From assembly GCA_002118135.1 (NCBI GenBank), contig BDIU01000054.1, forward strand, positions 62,001 through 126,000: a stretch of DNA of 64,000 nucleotides, read 5' to 3'. Origin of the DNA: Trebouxia sp. TZW2008. Its lineage: Eukaryota > Chlorophyta > Trebouxiophyceae > Trebouxiales > Trebouxiaceae. Positions 22,689 to 34,326 of the stretch are shown in pieces. The notes beneath the pieces are model-generated. The model worked only from the letters and a program-made list of their open reading frames with translations, was not told the DNA's origin and searched no databases. The position numbers and the translations under genes are program-made. Each line of letters begins with the position of its first letter. The first letter of the stretch is position 1.

Positions 22689-25600
22689 ATGGCGTCGCCG
22701 AAGGCCAGCAAGGAGGACCAAGTGCAGGCGCTATTTACCAAACTTGCGCCTTTGATCAAGGGTCAGCAACACAAGAAGGCTGTCAGGACCATAGATTCAA
22801 GTAAGCATCTTGGCTACGCCGAGTGGCGAACCATGACATTCTTACTCCAATGCCGACACTGATTGTACATGCCTGCAGTACTCAAGCTACAGCCAGCTGA
22901 CGAAGATGCCATCAAGTGCAAAGTTGCAGTGCTACTGGAGAGTCAAAACTTTGAGGAGACGTTAAGTTACATTGACAGCTTGGAGGAGAATCGTTTTCAG
23001 TTTGAGCAGGCAAGCATGCAGTGCAGCCACATCTGGACAAGAGCCTTGGCAAGCTGATGTTGTCTGACAGTCACACATGCCGAGCCTCCTGTGCACCTCT
23101 ATTGCAGGCGTATGCCATGTACAGACTAAACAGGCTGCAAGACGCTCTGCAAGCCCTGTCGCAGAAAGTGCCCGACACGCCTGGCAAGTCACTGCTGGAA
23201 GCGCAGCTGCAGCATAGACTCGGCAACTATGCTGCTGCTATTGCTGCATACAACAAGCTGGTCCAACAACACCAGGTACAGTGATCCCCCTTTGTGAAAC
23301 CTGCACCGTTTGCCATAAAATGTCATTTCTGCATAGAGTTGTCCTACTAGAAGTATGAAATGCATTGAGAATGCAGTGCTTGGTTCCCGACTGAGCTGTC
23401 GTTACCGTGAGCTTGCCAGGATATCGGTGTCCTCATATCAAGGACATGTACACGCCTACCCTCCTGTTTCGTTTCTGACAATGTGTTGGAAAGCTCTGAA
23501 GGCTGCAATCATCTGCTGGCAAGTCACTTGACATGGGCCGTGAGTGCGTGGTTGCAGCTGCCAGACTTTCATCCTATGATTCAATCCTGTCAAATAAGCA
23601 CAATAACCCAATGCCACTCAAACCGCACACTGCCAACAAGGTGTTGCAAAGCACAGTCGTCGTCCCTCAGGACATTTGACACACCTCAGCACCCGTGATT
23701 TTGTGTTCCAATGCATGTCCATGTGAGAGCAAAACCACACGCAGGCCCGTCACAACAGTCTCAGTTGTCTCTGCTGCACACTCTTGCAACACATAGGCAG
23801 ACTTTGGCTAATCAAGGCTACAGTAAACTCTCTTTGTAACGACTGCTTGGTCACCAAGAAATTTGTCCTTATATCGGAACGTCCATACTCAGAGGGACCA
23901 CTGCAGTCAGAATGCAGTGCTTGGTTCCCAGATGCGATGTCCTTACATCGAGCTTGTCCTTACATCGAGTGTCCTTACAACAAGAGTTTACTGTGTTCAT
24001 TGCACTCCAGGTCAAGGCTGCTGAAGTTGGAAGCAACATAGTGGCAGCCTATGTGTCAGGGGGAAGGGCACATGAAGTAGCCCCTGTCATGGACGCCCTG
24101 GCTCTGAAACCATCAGATGGCTTTGAAATCGCTTTCAACCGAGCCTGCGCTGATGTAGCTCTGAGGAAGCTGGAAGCTGCTGAGCAGCAGCTGCTGTTGG
24201 CACAAAGATTAGGTAAGGGAGCACGGAACCTTGGTCTGGCACATACTGTTGGACTCTGTTTCAGTATGTATACATGATCAGCACCGCGCTAGACTGTGCA
24301 ATGCAACAGATTTGATGCAACTGCGCTTTGAGCACAGTCTGCAAGCTGCATTAGCGCCCCAGCACATGACACGAGTCGCAAGTTGCCTTTGCTGTCTGGC
24401 TCATGGTGTGTTGTGCTAAAAGCTACCAGCATTGAAAGTCTGCAATGCAGCACCCTCAGCTGGCTCAAAACTGGGGTCAGATTTATCCTTGCTTTGATCA
24501 TGCTTGTTTCATCCACTTCTTCTTATCTTGCCCTGTTGCTCAGCTCAGGTTACGGCTTCCCTTGCCTGTAAGATAGACTCCAACAGACAAGGGAAGTATT
24601 TCAATAATCACCCAAAAACAGGAATTCTTGAAGGATCTGATGGGAATTCTGGTTTCAGGTCGTGAAACAATGTATGAAGATGACCTGCCAGAAGAAGAAG
24701 TAGAGGCAGAGTTGGCGCCCTTGTCAAGTCAGCTCGCATTCATTTCCAGTAAGCTAGGAAGAATAGACGAAGCAACAAACAGCTACCAGGAATTGCTCAG
24801 CAAACATCAGGCGGAAGAAAACATCCTAGCCGTCATTCAGAACAATCTTCTAGCGCTGCAATCTGAGTCCCAGCTGCATCAGAAACGCTTTGCCAGCGAA
24901 GCGCTGAAGAAGATGGACGGGCTGATGGAGGGCGAAGAAGACTCACGACAGCTGCTGCCAGGGATTGAGTCAAGGCTGAGTGAACAGCAGAAGGAGGCTC
25001 TGCATGTCAACCATGCGCTGCTGCTGCTGCTCAATGGCAAGACTGAAGCTGTTCAGAAGAAGCTCAGCATGCTGAAGAAGAGGTATTCGCAATCCATCTC
25101 TACTTATGTACAAGCATGCTGAAAAAGAGTGATCTCTGCATGTCAACCATGTGCTGCTGCTGCTGCTCAATGGCAAGACTGAAGCTGTTCAGAAGAAGCT
25201 GACTATGCTGAAGAAGAGGTATTTGCAATCCTTCTCTACTCATGTACAAGCATGCTGAAGAAGAGTGATCTCTGCACCTACAAGCTGTGCTGTCGAGAGC
25301 TCAGCTAGCTGTCAACAACAAAGATCTTTGGCGCTATGTTCTTCTTCTTCCTGTCAGGTGCTAACGTCCCTGCTGCTCTGCTAGGTTTGCAGGGTCTGCA
25401 TCTGTGGCTCTTGTGGACGCGTCTGTCCAAGTGAAGGCTGGAGACCTAGCTGCAGCTGACAAGGTGCTGACTGGACTCCAGTCTGACAGTCCAACCATGA
25501 ACATACAAGCAATCCTCTTAAGAGCTCAATTGGCTGTGAACAACAATGATCAGTCACAGGTGAAATCCATCATGTGTGCTCTTGTATTGTTCTCTGGCGA

Positions 25601-28430
25601 TGTTGTGCATCACTTGTGATTTTTGTTTCCTGCATTGTTTTGCAACTACAGGTCTTGGCAGCAGTATGTTGCAGCTGTGGTGTCTCTTTGCCATGTAGCT
25701 GTGTCGCAGTGGTGTTTGTTGGCAGCATTATATTGTATCATATCATATCATACCATATCATATTATATCATATCATATAACATTATATCGTATTTTCATG
25801 TATGATATTGAACAAAAAGCTAAAACTGTGGGCAGGCATTACGTTGCCACTACTGCCCAACAGGCAATGACATGTGCTGTCTGTCAGATTCCCCTAGTGG
25901 CAGAGATTTTGTGCTTGCCTGTCGCAATGATCTAAAAACACGCACACATGCAAGGAAACACGCACGCAAGCCACGCTACAGCAGGTTCTGAAGCCAGTCA
26001 TCAAAGAATTTGACCTGTCTTGAGCATCTGTTCTCTGCTGCTGCTGCTGCTGCTGCTGTTTTATTCTTTGCCTCTTCTCCGTACTCAAACTCATGCTTGA
26101 TGCAGGCAATCAATCTGTTGGCCAGCATCAAAGATGAAGAGTTGCGGCACAAGCCAGCAGTGCTAGCATCGCTGCTAACCCTACAGGAGCATCAGCAGAA
26201 CCTCGCAGGAGCCATAGCCACAGTCCAAGAGGGCTTGCAGTGGTGGCAGAATAGCATGACGGCAGAACCGCCTCAGAGAACTGCAGCTGTGTCTTGGCTG
26301 CGCCAACAGATGGTGCAGCTTCAACTTAAAGCAGGTCAGGAAAATCGTAACATGTATTGTTTTCAGAGAGGTCTGCATCATGTTGAATGGATGATCCAGT
26401 TGACCATATACCACACTTTCTATTTTATAGTCGGCTGACATGAGTCGCCAAGGATCAGTCATTGAGCAAAAGTGTGTCAGGCTTGCCATGGGAGACAATG
26501 TTGAAAGTTGTCTGCTTGTCTGGGCTGCTTGTTTCAGACCTTTTTGTGATGCTTTTGTCTTGATACACCAAGATTTAAATCTTGAGTGCTCAACCTGACT
26601 CTTTCAGGTGACAGAACAAGAGCAGCTGAGGCATTCCAGCAGTTGCAGTCTCTGGACCAGACTTCTTCTGCTTCGGCCAAGATGCTGGGGCAGTTGGCGA
26701 GGGCTAGTGCCCAGGGCAATCCCCAGCAAGCCCTTGCCTTACAAAGCAGGCTGCCTGCTCTGCCAAACCTGACAAGGATCAGCTTAGAAGAGCTAGAAGC
26801 TAAGATAGCAGGTATGGCTTCTGCTGAACCCTATGCGTGCCCTACGTTGCGTTAAGAGACCTGCTTTCCGTTCTTCTTCTGCTTCAGCCAACATGTTGGG
26901 GCAGCTGGCCCGGGTTAGTGCCCAGGGCAGTCCCCAGCAAGCCCTGGCCCTACAAAGCAAGTTGCCTGCTCTGCCAAAGCTGACTGGGCTCACCTCAGAA
27001 GAGCTGGAAGCTATGATAGCAGCATGATATGCGCTCTTCTGAAATCACGCACACTTTTTTTCGCGCTGTAAGGTGTGGACCCTTGTGCTTCTGGTTTGAT
27101 CAAGCGGCTGTTGACCAGGTCCTCAGCAGAACAGCAAGGGCAACGCCAATTGATGCTCTTAATAATAACTAATAATAGGTTACACTTTCCAGCACATGTG
27201 CTAGGTGTGTGTGGCCCAAGTCCTATCTGCCAGGCCGGCTTGTTCTTTTCCTGCCCTACATTTGGGCAAAAATGTAAGTGCCCACGTAGGTCATGACACA
27301 ACTGTCTGTGATTGTGCGTTGATCACCTAATCAGTGCCAAGGAGCGCCCCTCAGAGATTGATCTCGCCACTGGGGCTGTCAAGCCAAGAAGAGGAATAGC
27401 AAGAGGGAAAGAAGCAGAAACAAGTGCATGATGAAGACACACACATGAGTCCTACACATGTTAGTCACCTTGAAAGTGCCAGGGAACGTCCCTCAAGAGG
27501 TTGATCTGGCCAAAGGGGCTGTGGAGAAGACGAGTACAAGTTGCTTAACAAGATAAGGGAGAGGAACAGGAAGAAGTAGCGGACTACTGTGTGATGAAAA
27601 CCTACACACACTATTCAAGCACTGCCAATGCAGGCAGTGGCAACAAGGGCGGTGCCAAGAAATGCCCCTCACAGGTTGACCTGGCCAATGGGGCTGTGAA
27701 AGAGAAGAAGAAGAAGCAGTAGAAGGAAGAAGACAAAATGCTGCAAAAGCCTGTGACTATGTGCTGCGACGCTGAAAGTGATGCATTGCCAATGCAGGCA
27801 GTGGCAGCAAGGGCGGTGCCAGGAAACGCCCTTCAGAGGTTGACCTGGCCAATGGGGCTGTGAAGGAGAAGAAGAGGAAGAAGAAGAAGCCCAGGCTGCC
27901 CAAGGGTTTTGACCCTGAGAACCCTGGCCCCAAAGCTGACCCTGAACGCTGGCTGCCTAAGTGGCAACGAAGCGATTTCAAGAAGAAGAGGGGCAGGAGG
28001 CGAGACAAGGCAAGCAAATATCTTGCTGCTGTTGATAAATCTTCTTGCATGTGGTTACAAGTGGGCGTACCAGAGTAAAAACAGAAAGGCAAAGTCTATG
28101 CTCCTGAGATGTGTCACAACATCGTGTGTGAGCAGGAGTAGCCAAAATGGATTGGCACATTGAATCACATTGCACCACAGTGCACATTTTCAGATTAATA
28201 GCACTTGCAGACTTGATGATGATTGTGATTCCCCTTTTCCTTTTCTATGTCTTTTTGTGATTGCTGCCATACTGCTGTAGGAGGCTGTGAAGGGCAGTCA
28301 AGGGGCAGGCCGGGTAGATGATGCCCTTGACAGTACCATTGAAGGCAATGAACCTGTAGCAGAAGCCAGCAAACCTAAAGGGCCTGCAAGGCCGGCTGGC
28401 GCCAAGGGCAAGAAGAAAGGCAGGCGATAG
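22689..28430 (+). CDS. SRP72: Signal recognition particle subunit SRP72
   Basis: Ten exons in phase: 22689-22800, 22879-23009, 23108-23275, 24011-24212, 24659-25082, 25385-25559, 26106-26334, 26608-26811, 27798-28009, 28281-28430 (TAG); 668 aa, the usual SRP72 length. The protein is the large half of the SRP68/72 heterodimer that binds SRP RNA in the cytosol during co-translational targeting to the ER. Seen: an N-terminal TPR region (AVRTIDSILKLQPADEDAIK, AYAMYRLNRLQDAL, YEDDLPEEEVEAELAPL, LKAGDRTRAAEAFQQL) and the C-terminal lysine-rich RNA-binding region with the signature GFDPENPGP and DPERWLPKWQRSDF, ending KGKKKGRR. Introns 2 and 9 start with GC (CAG|gcaagc, AAG|gcaagc). Starting at ATG 22689 gives MASPKASKEDQVQ. 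Divergent from MOCOS. Confidence 0.95.
23330..23460. mobile_element. Degenerate fragment of the 173-bp MITE family
   Basis: It shares gaatgcagtgcttggttccc and flanking words with the MITE at 23821-23993, but its ends are not intact. It lies in the same SRP72 intron. Confidence 0.6.
23821..23993. mobile_element. 173-bp MITE with CAGTAAACTC terminal inverted repeats
   Basis: The left end CAGTAAACTCTCTTTGTAAC and the right end, read on the other strand, CAGTAAACTCTTGTTGTAAG form a terminal inverted repeat of about 25 bp with few mismatches. The left flank is TA; the right flank is TG, consistent with a mutated TA target. No coding capacity. Size and target resemble non-autonomous Tc1/mariner elements. 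A second copy of the same length is at 40349-40521. Confidence 0.85.
25125..25335 (+). repeat. Echoes of SRP72 exon 5 and exon 6 ends
   Basis: About 25128-25222 repeats the end of exon 5 (HVNHVLLLLLNGKTEAVQKK-type coding sequence, then LTMLKKR) with the donor AAGAAGAG|gtattt. About 25292-25330 resembles the RAQLAVNN part of exon 6, ahead of the real exon 6 at 25385. Confidence 0.88.
25733..25800. repeat. ATATC/TATCA pentanucleotide microsatellite
   Basis: About ten imperfect copies of tatca in SRP72 intron 6. Confidence 0.95.
26035..26062. repeat. (CTG)n microsatellite
   Basis: Uninterrupted ctg triplets in SRP72 intron 6, 44 bases before the acceptor of exon 7. Confidence 0.95.
26866..27027 (+). 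repeat. Near-intact echo of SRP72 exon 8
   Basis: It repeats SSASAxMLGQLARxSAQGxP and the rest of the exon through SEELEAMIAA in an open frame, then ends at TGA without a donor. The first ~13 codons of exon 8 are missing, but ttctgcttcag could serve as an acceptor. Confidence 0.9.
27158..27246. repeat. Dispersed repeat, copy 2
   Basis: About 89 bp matching 12474-12560 in direct orientation, including the AGCACATGTGCT palindrome. It lies in SRP72 intron 8 between an exon 8 echo and the exon 9 echoes. Confidence 0.8.
27325..27720 (+). repeat. Three echoes of the 5' end of SRP72 exon 9
   Basis: Copies at about 27330-27400, 27473-27545 and 27625-27715 repeat the coding start GxxKRPSEVDLANGAVKEKK, with the closest one also keeping the atgcag acceptor and GSGNKGGAKK. 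Period about 145-165 bp. The real exon is 27798-28009. Confidence 0.92.
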
Positions 28431-29455
28431 GGTCCAGCAATAACCAAATGGCATCAATCAGTAGCCAGACCCTGATACATTCAACACCATCTGTTTGGCC
28501 TGCTGAACTGGATCAGATTTTGACATAAAAGAAACTGCCTTTTCTGGCCGTCTTATCTACGACGTCATTCTCTTTGACACTATGCATCATTGGCAAGCAG
28601 TGATGTTGAGGTGATGTTGATTTTGAACCCTGGGTCAGGCGATATGATACACTCAGGCTTCCTGGAGCTCAGTCCGCCTTAGATCGTTGGACGAGCTGAG
28701 GGTGCGCATTGTTTCCATGCATCAAACACGCAGTATCTTTCCCCACGGCAAGCTGCTGCGGCCATCAATCTCACAGGCCTAAGGTGACACAACAATAGGA
28801 ATTGTAAGACATGCCATGGCCATAACATCCAGAGTAGACCCTTTATACATTTCCGCTCTCTGCTTTGACTTGCACTAATTCTGAGGCGTTTCTGCGCAAA
28901 TTCACGAGAATGCACATTGCATTAAGTCGACAAGACTTAGCGTTGTTTTGTCTACATGCATCAGCAGCTTTTGATTCTTACCTGCCATATGTTACCCAAC
29001 GACTTTGAATGTCATCAAATTCCTCTATGCGGTGCAGTGCTCTACCGAAAGCAGCCTTCAAAGTACCTGGCACGACATCTAGCATTGCCACGGTGAATGC
29101 ACTAGCCTAAACACAGCTGAACCCTAAATGACTGCCTACAATGCCTGATTCACGAATCAGACAAGCCACTGAATCTAATGTAAACCTAAAACAGCACACC
29201 AATCTAGCACGACTTTACCATGTCTTGAAAATTCGACCAGTGAGGGCAACTAACACCTGCCAAAAAGAAAACAACAAAATAGAGCTTATGCATACTTCTT
29301 GGCTGCATGGTGCTTCTGCTCCAACCAACATGGGAACCACCAAACATACACAAAACAGCTTTTGCATACATCTCGGCTGCACAGTGCTTCTGCTCCAACC
29401 AAAGAGGGAGCCACTAGCTCAGACATGGCACAGCTTATGCGCATTGCTTGACAGC
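28431..29455. other. Intergenic between converging SRP72 and caleosin
   Basis: It should hold both 3' untranslated regions. The only recognisable content is the caleosin last-exon echoes at 29282-29405. I see no other gene. Confidence 0.6.
29282..29405 (-). repeat. Two echoes of the caleosin C-terminal codons, past the stop
   Basis: On the minus strand, about 29328-29282 reads LEQKHHAAKKYA then a stop, and about 29405-29352 reads LEQKHCAAEMYAKA. They copy the final codons LEQKNRAAKKYA of exon 29563-29456. Confidence 0.92.
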
Positions 29456-32400
29456 TTATGCATACTTCTTGGCTGCCCGGTTCTTCTGCTCCAACTTAGC
29501 AGCACGCTCAAAGAAAATAGACCCATCAAAGATCCCCCTGAGTGTCTCCCTCCGCAACACTTTCTGCAGCATGAGTTTGCATACTGCTCAAAACTCAGCT
29601 GCACATGCAATGCTGCAAAAGCCATGTGCAATTCTGTACACACAGTGATCAATGATTGCCGCAGCTGCTGAGCAGCTCTGGCCCTTTTACACAGTCTCAC
29701 GAGTAGAATATGTGACAAGAATGATGATAATGCTGACGAGCAGATTGCGACGACGCATCTGCTGACATCATGCATACTCACAAACATGATTGACTGAAGC
29801 GTTTTCGTCCTTGGTATGGGCATGGCATGACCCACGCCAAACGGACAAAGCACTCAATTCTAGGGCAGTTGTGCAGAAGCCAGTGACGTCGCCAGCACAT
29901 GGGTAGCTGATACACTACTCTGGCAACAGAATGATGCATGAACGTCAACTCCCGCATTAGGCAGAGGTTGCTTACGTCATCATCAGCATACAAGTAGTAG
30001 CTGATGAACCACTCCAGCTTTTCAGCAATGCAGCCTGTGAGACTGAGCCTTGGTGCTCAGAGCATTTGTGCAGAAGCCACCTGCCTCAGTCGGTGCTCAA
30101 GTAGTGCCTGCTCCATGAGCAAACATTGCACATTGTGACACATGCAAGTCTGCTTCAGCATTAGACCAGGGCTCCTTAAACCACCATTAGTAAGCAGGAG
30201 GCAAAGGTCACTTACACCATCATCAGTAACCAGGTAGTAGCTGATAAACCACTCCAGCAGCATTACAGCAGGGCTGAGGTGTACAATTCGAGAAGCACAC
30301 ATCAGAGCATTTGTCTGAAGACTGGCAGTACACAGAGGCCACTTACGTCATCATCAGCAAACAGGTAGTAGCTGACAAACCACTCGAGCTTCTCAGCGGT
30401 CCAGCCTGTGGGGTCAAAGATGTTGCGGTTGCCCTCAGTCAAATTCCAGATCTCTTTCAAGGTCAAGCCACCCTTGTTGTCCCTGCACAATCGTGATCAC
30501 ACGCCAGTCAATATCCATCCTGCTTCAAGCCTGAGCTATCAAGAGGCTGAGGAGTTAGGCAACTTTGGGAATACACCGTTGAGAGCTGCATATGTACGTC
30601 AATCCATGACAACCTTTGACTTCTGAAGAGTCTCCAAAGTGCATCCTGGATCAACACACACGTGCAGCTGCCATCGATTTATCCCACAAAATGGCGTTGT
30701 TGACATCTATCTGTGAGCCCTTTGGCGAACAAGAATAGGCTGCCAAACACAATCTGTTGAGCGGGATATGCAGAAGCAAGATCTCTTGCAGCAAGCACGC
30801 ACACGGCCAGATGAGGCTTGGAAACATCTATCGCCAGCAATCTGGCGCTTGTGGTGGTACGTCCAAGTCTCAGCGGTTCCATAAGACACCGCTGCACACG
30901 CAGACTGCTGATACACAACCTGCCATCAGGCACATTCTATGGTCGCATGCTGGCCACAAGGTGTCATGCATGTACCCCAGAATGACCGTGATGGCACTGG
31001 CCAGCATGCCTACGCTTGCATTGTTGTCACATGCAGGCAGAGCATGCACAACCGCTGATGACCAGCAGGATTAGATCTGGTAAGACTCCCAGATAAGGAT
31101 CCCAAGTATGCACTGCTGAACACAAGCTGGTTGGTAAGTAGACAGAAGCAGGCATTCTCAAGAAGGGCAACACATGACGTGTGCGCTGTGTGGCAACATT
31201 GCAAAGGCAAGCACAGCTGATGGCAATCTGCTGTCGGAAGCATCCTGGGACTACATGCTAGCCACAGGGTGTCATGCATGTAACTCCGGATCACCTTGAT
31301 GGCACTGGCCAGCCAGCATGCCTACCTTTGCGTTGTTGTCACATGCAAGCACGCGTGCACAACAGCTAATGGCCAACAGGGTTGCATCCAGTAAAACATC
31401 CCAGGTAGGGATCCACAAATGAGCGCTGCAGTATACAAGCTGCTGAGTGGGTTGGCAGGAGCAGGCATTTGCCAGAGGAGCAAAACATGGTTTGTGGGCG
31501 CTGTGTGACAACATTGCAAAGGCAAGCACAGCTGATGACAACCTGCCATTAAAATCATCCTGGGTCGACATGCTGGCCACAGGGTGCATGTACCCAAGGA
31601 TGACCTTGATGGCACTGACCAGCCAGCATGCCTACCTTTGCATTGTAACAGGCAAGAAGAGCGTGCACAACAGTGTTAAAACAGCATGGTCACTGGCAAT
31701 GAAGGCCGCAAGCAAAGCGCTCCCTTACTTTGGGCCACTCCCACTTTCTTTCAAAGAGCATGGCATTGTCTTGTGCAGCACAACACTGTCATGTGCAGCT
31801 AGCATTGTGTGCGGCTAACAAGAGGCAGCGTGCTGTGCAACACAAAATTGTCTCGTGCAGCACAAAATGGTCTTGTGCAGCTGTGACAGGACAACATCTT
31901 GTGCAGCTGTTACAAGACAACATCTTGTACCAGAATGAAATAGTCTTGTTATTCTAACACAGGACATTGTTCAAAAGATCCAATGGCTTGCTTGACAGAA
32001 GCTGATAGAGAACACAAGCAAGACCCAGCGGCGTGAAGGGGGGCTTACTTGTCGTATTTGGAGAACTGGTTCTCAAAGTTCTGGGGGTTGAAGCGACCCT
32101 CTGTGTCATAGCTCTCTGAGTCACTCCCATGCTTGGTCTGCACAAACAAATGTTGTGTAATTAGTTGTCAAATCCTAGAGCCAGAACATGCTCGGTCTGA
32201 ACAAACAAAAATTTTGTAACTATTTGTCAAAATCTAGAGCCAGAACATGCTTGGTCTGCACAAACAAATGTTGTGTAATTGTTTGTCAAAATCTAGAGCC
32301 AGAACATGGTGTATGCCAAATTGGGTGACCAATGTGGCTCCACATGACAGTGTCAACATCTTGCAACAGGTTCTCAGTGAATAGTCAACACAGCTGCTCT

Positions 32401-33418
32401 GCCACACACAGCTGGGCACCTGCTGGAGCAGCAAGACGTGGTCTGTGTACAGTGCTTCTTGGTAGGCCAGAACCACATCATCTCATTATTGTCGATTGAA
32501 CACATAGGACCAAATGATGGCACAATTCCAGCAACAAGTCTCTAGTTCAGGTAAAATTAGCTCAAAGCAGCGCAAGGAAGAAAAGCGCTTGCATGCAGTT
32601 GCCACACTGTGGATCACAGCCAAGCTGACAGCTCACATGGTGGATGTTCTGGGTGTAGATTGGGAATGTCAAGTCAGGTATCCAGGTTGGCAGTGTGACG
32701 TAGCTGAAGCTGCCATGAACCACAAAGATAGCAAGGAATGACATCCAGACTGGAGCACCAATTTTCCTGAAGCCTCTACAAAACCCAGTCGTCAAAGTTA
32801 CGATAATGGATGGAAGCTTTCCAGATGCATGTGTCGTACACCTCATTGCACAGAAGCAGATATGCAATCAACTACGCTAAGTGGATCGGGCATCAACAAG
32901 GTTTGTATGTTGTTGTGAGTTGCAGCGCATCAGGCTTGACCTGCTTTGCAATAAGCTTCATTTGATTGCAAGGGTGTCCCACGAGGCACTGCTTACCTGT
33001 ATGTGTCAAGAGGGTATATGATGCCGTCCTTGTCTTCGTCCCAAAAGTCGCAGTGCTGCTGCAGAACCGTCCGGTTGGTGGGGCCCTCACTTCCTGCATA
33101 TGCAAACCATCTTATGTTGCCGTAGGAGATTGATAGCTGCATCAACCGCTTGGTGATCCGTGCACGTGCAGGCAGGCCGACATGCAGTTTGTCCAGTGGC
33201 AGCTCTTTTTAGCTACAGTGGATGTGCGATACAAAATATAAGCTGCACTCACCCTCTGGCTTATCAATTGATGGCGCCGCATAAGCGCGTGCAATGCCGG
33301 GGTTCTGGATGTGCTTCTCGACATATACAGCGGGAGGTCTCTCCAGAGTGACCGGCACTTCTTTGATCCCGGTCACGATGTGATCCTTGCCATTCAAGTT
33401 CGTTGTTTGAGCCACCAT
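29456..33418 (-). CDS. CLO: Caleosin / peroxygenase, lipid-droplet protein
   Basis: Six exons in phase: 33418-33253, 33093-32997, 32775-32637, 32137-32049, 30482-30347, 29563-29456 (TAA); 244 aa, normal for the family. Caleosins are haem-dependent peroxygenases on lipid droplets or ER. Seen: LQQHCDFWDEDKDGIIYPLD containing one His proposed as a haem ligand and the EF-hand loop, a hydrophobic segment WMSFLAIFVVHGSF followed by a Pro-containing turn (LPTWIPDLTFPIY), the second His region TKHGSDSESYDTEGRF, then LTEGNRNIFDPTGW, EKLEWFVSYYLFADDD and the C-terminal GIFDGSIFFERAAKLEQKNR. EF-hand position 12 is Asp, not the usual Glu. The first in-frame ATG is 33418 (context caagATGg); the frame is open further upstream but without ATG. 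Head-to-tail behind ESV1. Confidence 0.94.
29975..30270 (-). repeat. Two echoes of the 3' end of caleosin exon 5
   Basis: About 30270-30210 reads WFISYYLVTDDG and about 30030-29978 reads LEWFISYYLYADDD, both open, each followed by a gtaag donor as in the real exon (30482-30347, EWFVSYYLFADDD). A more decayed piece may lie near 29925-29880. Confidence 0.92.
30740..31700. repeat. Tandem repeat of ~310-340 bp, three units, in caleosin intron 4
   Basis: Diverged units begin near 30740, 31085 and 31400 and share stretches such as 'gatggcactggccagc' and 'ttgttgtcacatgca'. They contain no exon I recognise, so this is intronic sequence copied in tandem. Confidence 0.8.
31780..31935. repeat. Short repeats of 'cttgtgcag(c)' in caleosin intron 4
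   Basis: Words such as ttgtgcagcacaa, tcttgtgcagctgt and gacaacatcttgt recur seven or eight times at 15-40 bp spacing. Confidence 0.7.
32127..32312 (-). repeat. Three tandem ~60-bp units over the acceptor of caleosin exon 4
   Basis: The acceptor and first bases of exon 4 (atgcttggtctgcacaaac on the plus strand) recur near 32127, 32188 and 32248, separated by tttgtcaaaatctagagccagaac. Only the first continues into TKHGSDSESYDTEG. Confidence 0.92.
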
Positions 33419-34326
33419 CTTGCTGCCGGCTCGCGGCGAAGGTGGAGGCGATACTAGCTCTAACGAGTACTGATCCCCGCGGTCGCTATAAGCGAAGCGG
33501 GGCGATGACGGTGGCGTGCCTCTCGACAGGGTTGCCTTCCAGATCGAAAGGACTCCTCGACGCAAGGAGTGTCGCTAGCACGTCGCTGCGGGATCTTTAT
33601 CGCAGAAACTCCGAAGCCTTTTCATACCGTGTCTCGACGACACTGCAAGAACCGGTCAAAGTTGACCACAGCCGCGGTTTCAGGAATTAGTGCATTTTGG
33701 ATTCACAAAGGCAAATTCATCTGTTGCCAAAAGGCAGATCCTTTGCTTTGTGCGATGATCTTGCTAAAGCCAGACTGTACTGCCCAAGCTTCTCTTCTTC
33801 ACAGGCATGCATGCATGCATCCGGCGCACTGCACAAGCATGCATTGACATGTCCATTGACACGCATCTATTGAAATGTTCACAACCATGCACTGACATGT
33901 ACAGTCACTGTCACAGTGATCGTCACTCAGGGGCGTTAGCTTTGCAAGCCGCAACTGCCAGGCATCTGACAACCTGACTTTGCAGTCAACTTCGCATTGC
34001 AGTGCGTGAAGCCTGGCAAGCTCAAAAGCTGACAGAAACAATTTTTGTGGCGAGTAAGACCAGGCATCTTTTATTCGTAAGCCCTATTCTAGCAACAAGC
34101 AACACTGCCAAAAACAGTGTCTAAACAGAGTCGACCAGATAGTCTACAGCTGCCTGGTTTTTGTTTGCAACAGATTGATCGACCTGATACCTGTACCCGT
34201 GCAAACGCGAGGTGGGTGACAGGTATGCCTCACCCTGTTCCTGTGTGTTCTGTTTGCTACAGGAGTTGCATGCACAAACTCACTTTGCCAGTGGCTGATT
34301 GAAGCATGCAAGCATGTTGTCCATGT
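33419..34326. promoter_or_regulatory. Intergenic: caleosin promoter/leader and ESV1 3' flank
   Basis: About 33419-33690 is CpG-rich and probably holds the caleosin leader and promoter. About 33790-33920 carries short catgcatg-type repeats. No gene recognised. Confidence 0.55.

Noticed and set aside
30740..31700. Possible extra gene on the minus strand between caleosin exons
   Set aside because: The long open frames are three diverged copies of the same intronic tandem unit in different frames, with no conserved protein sequence.
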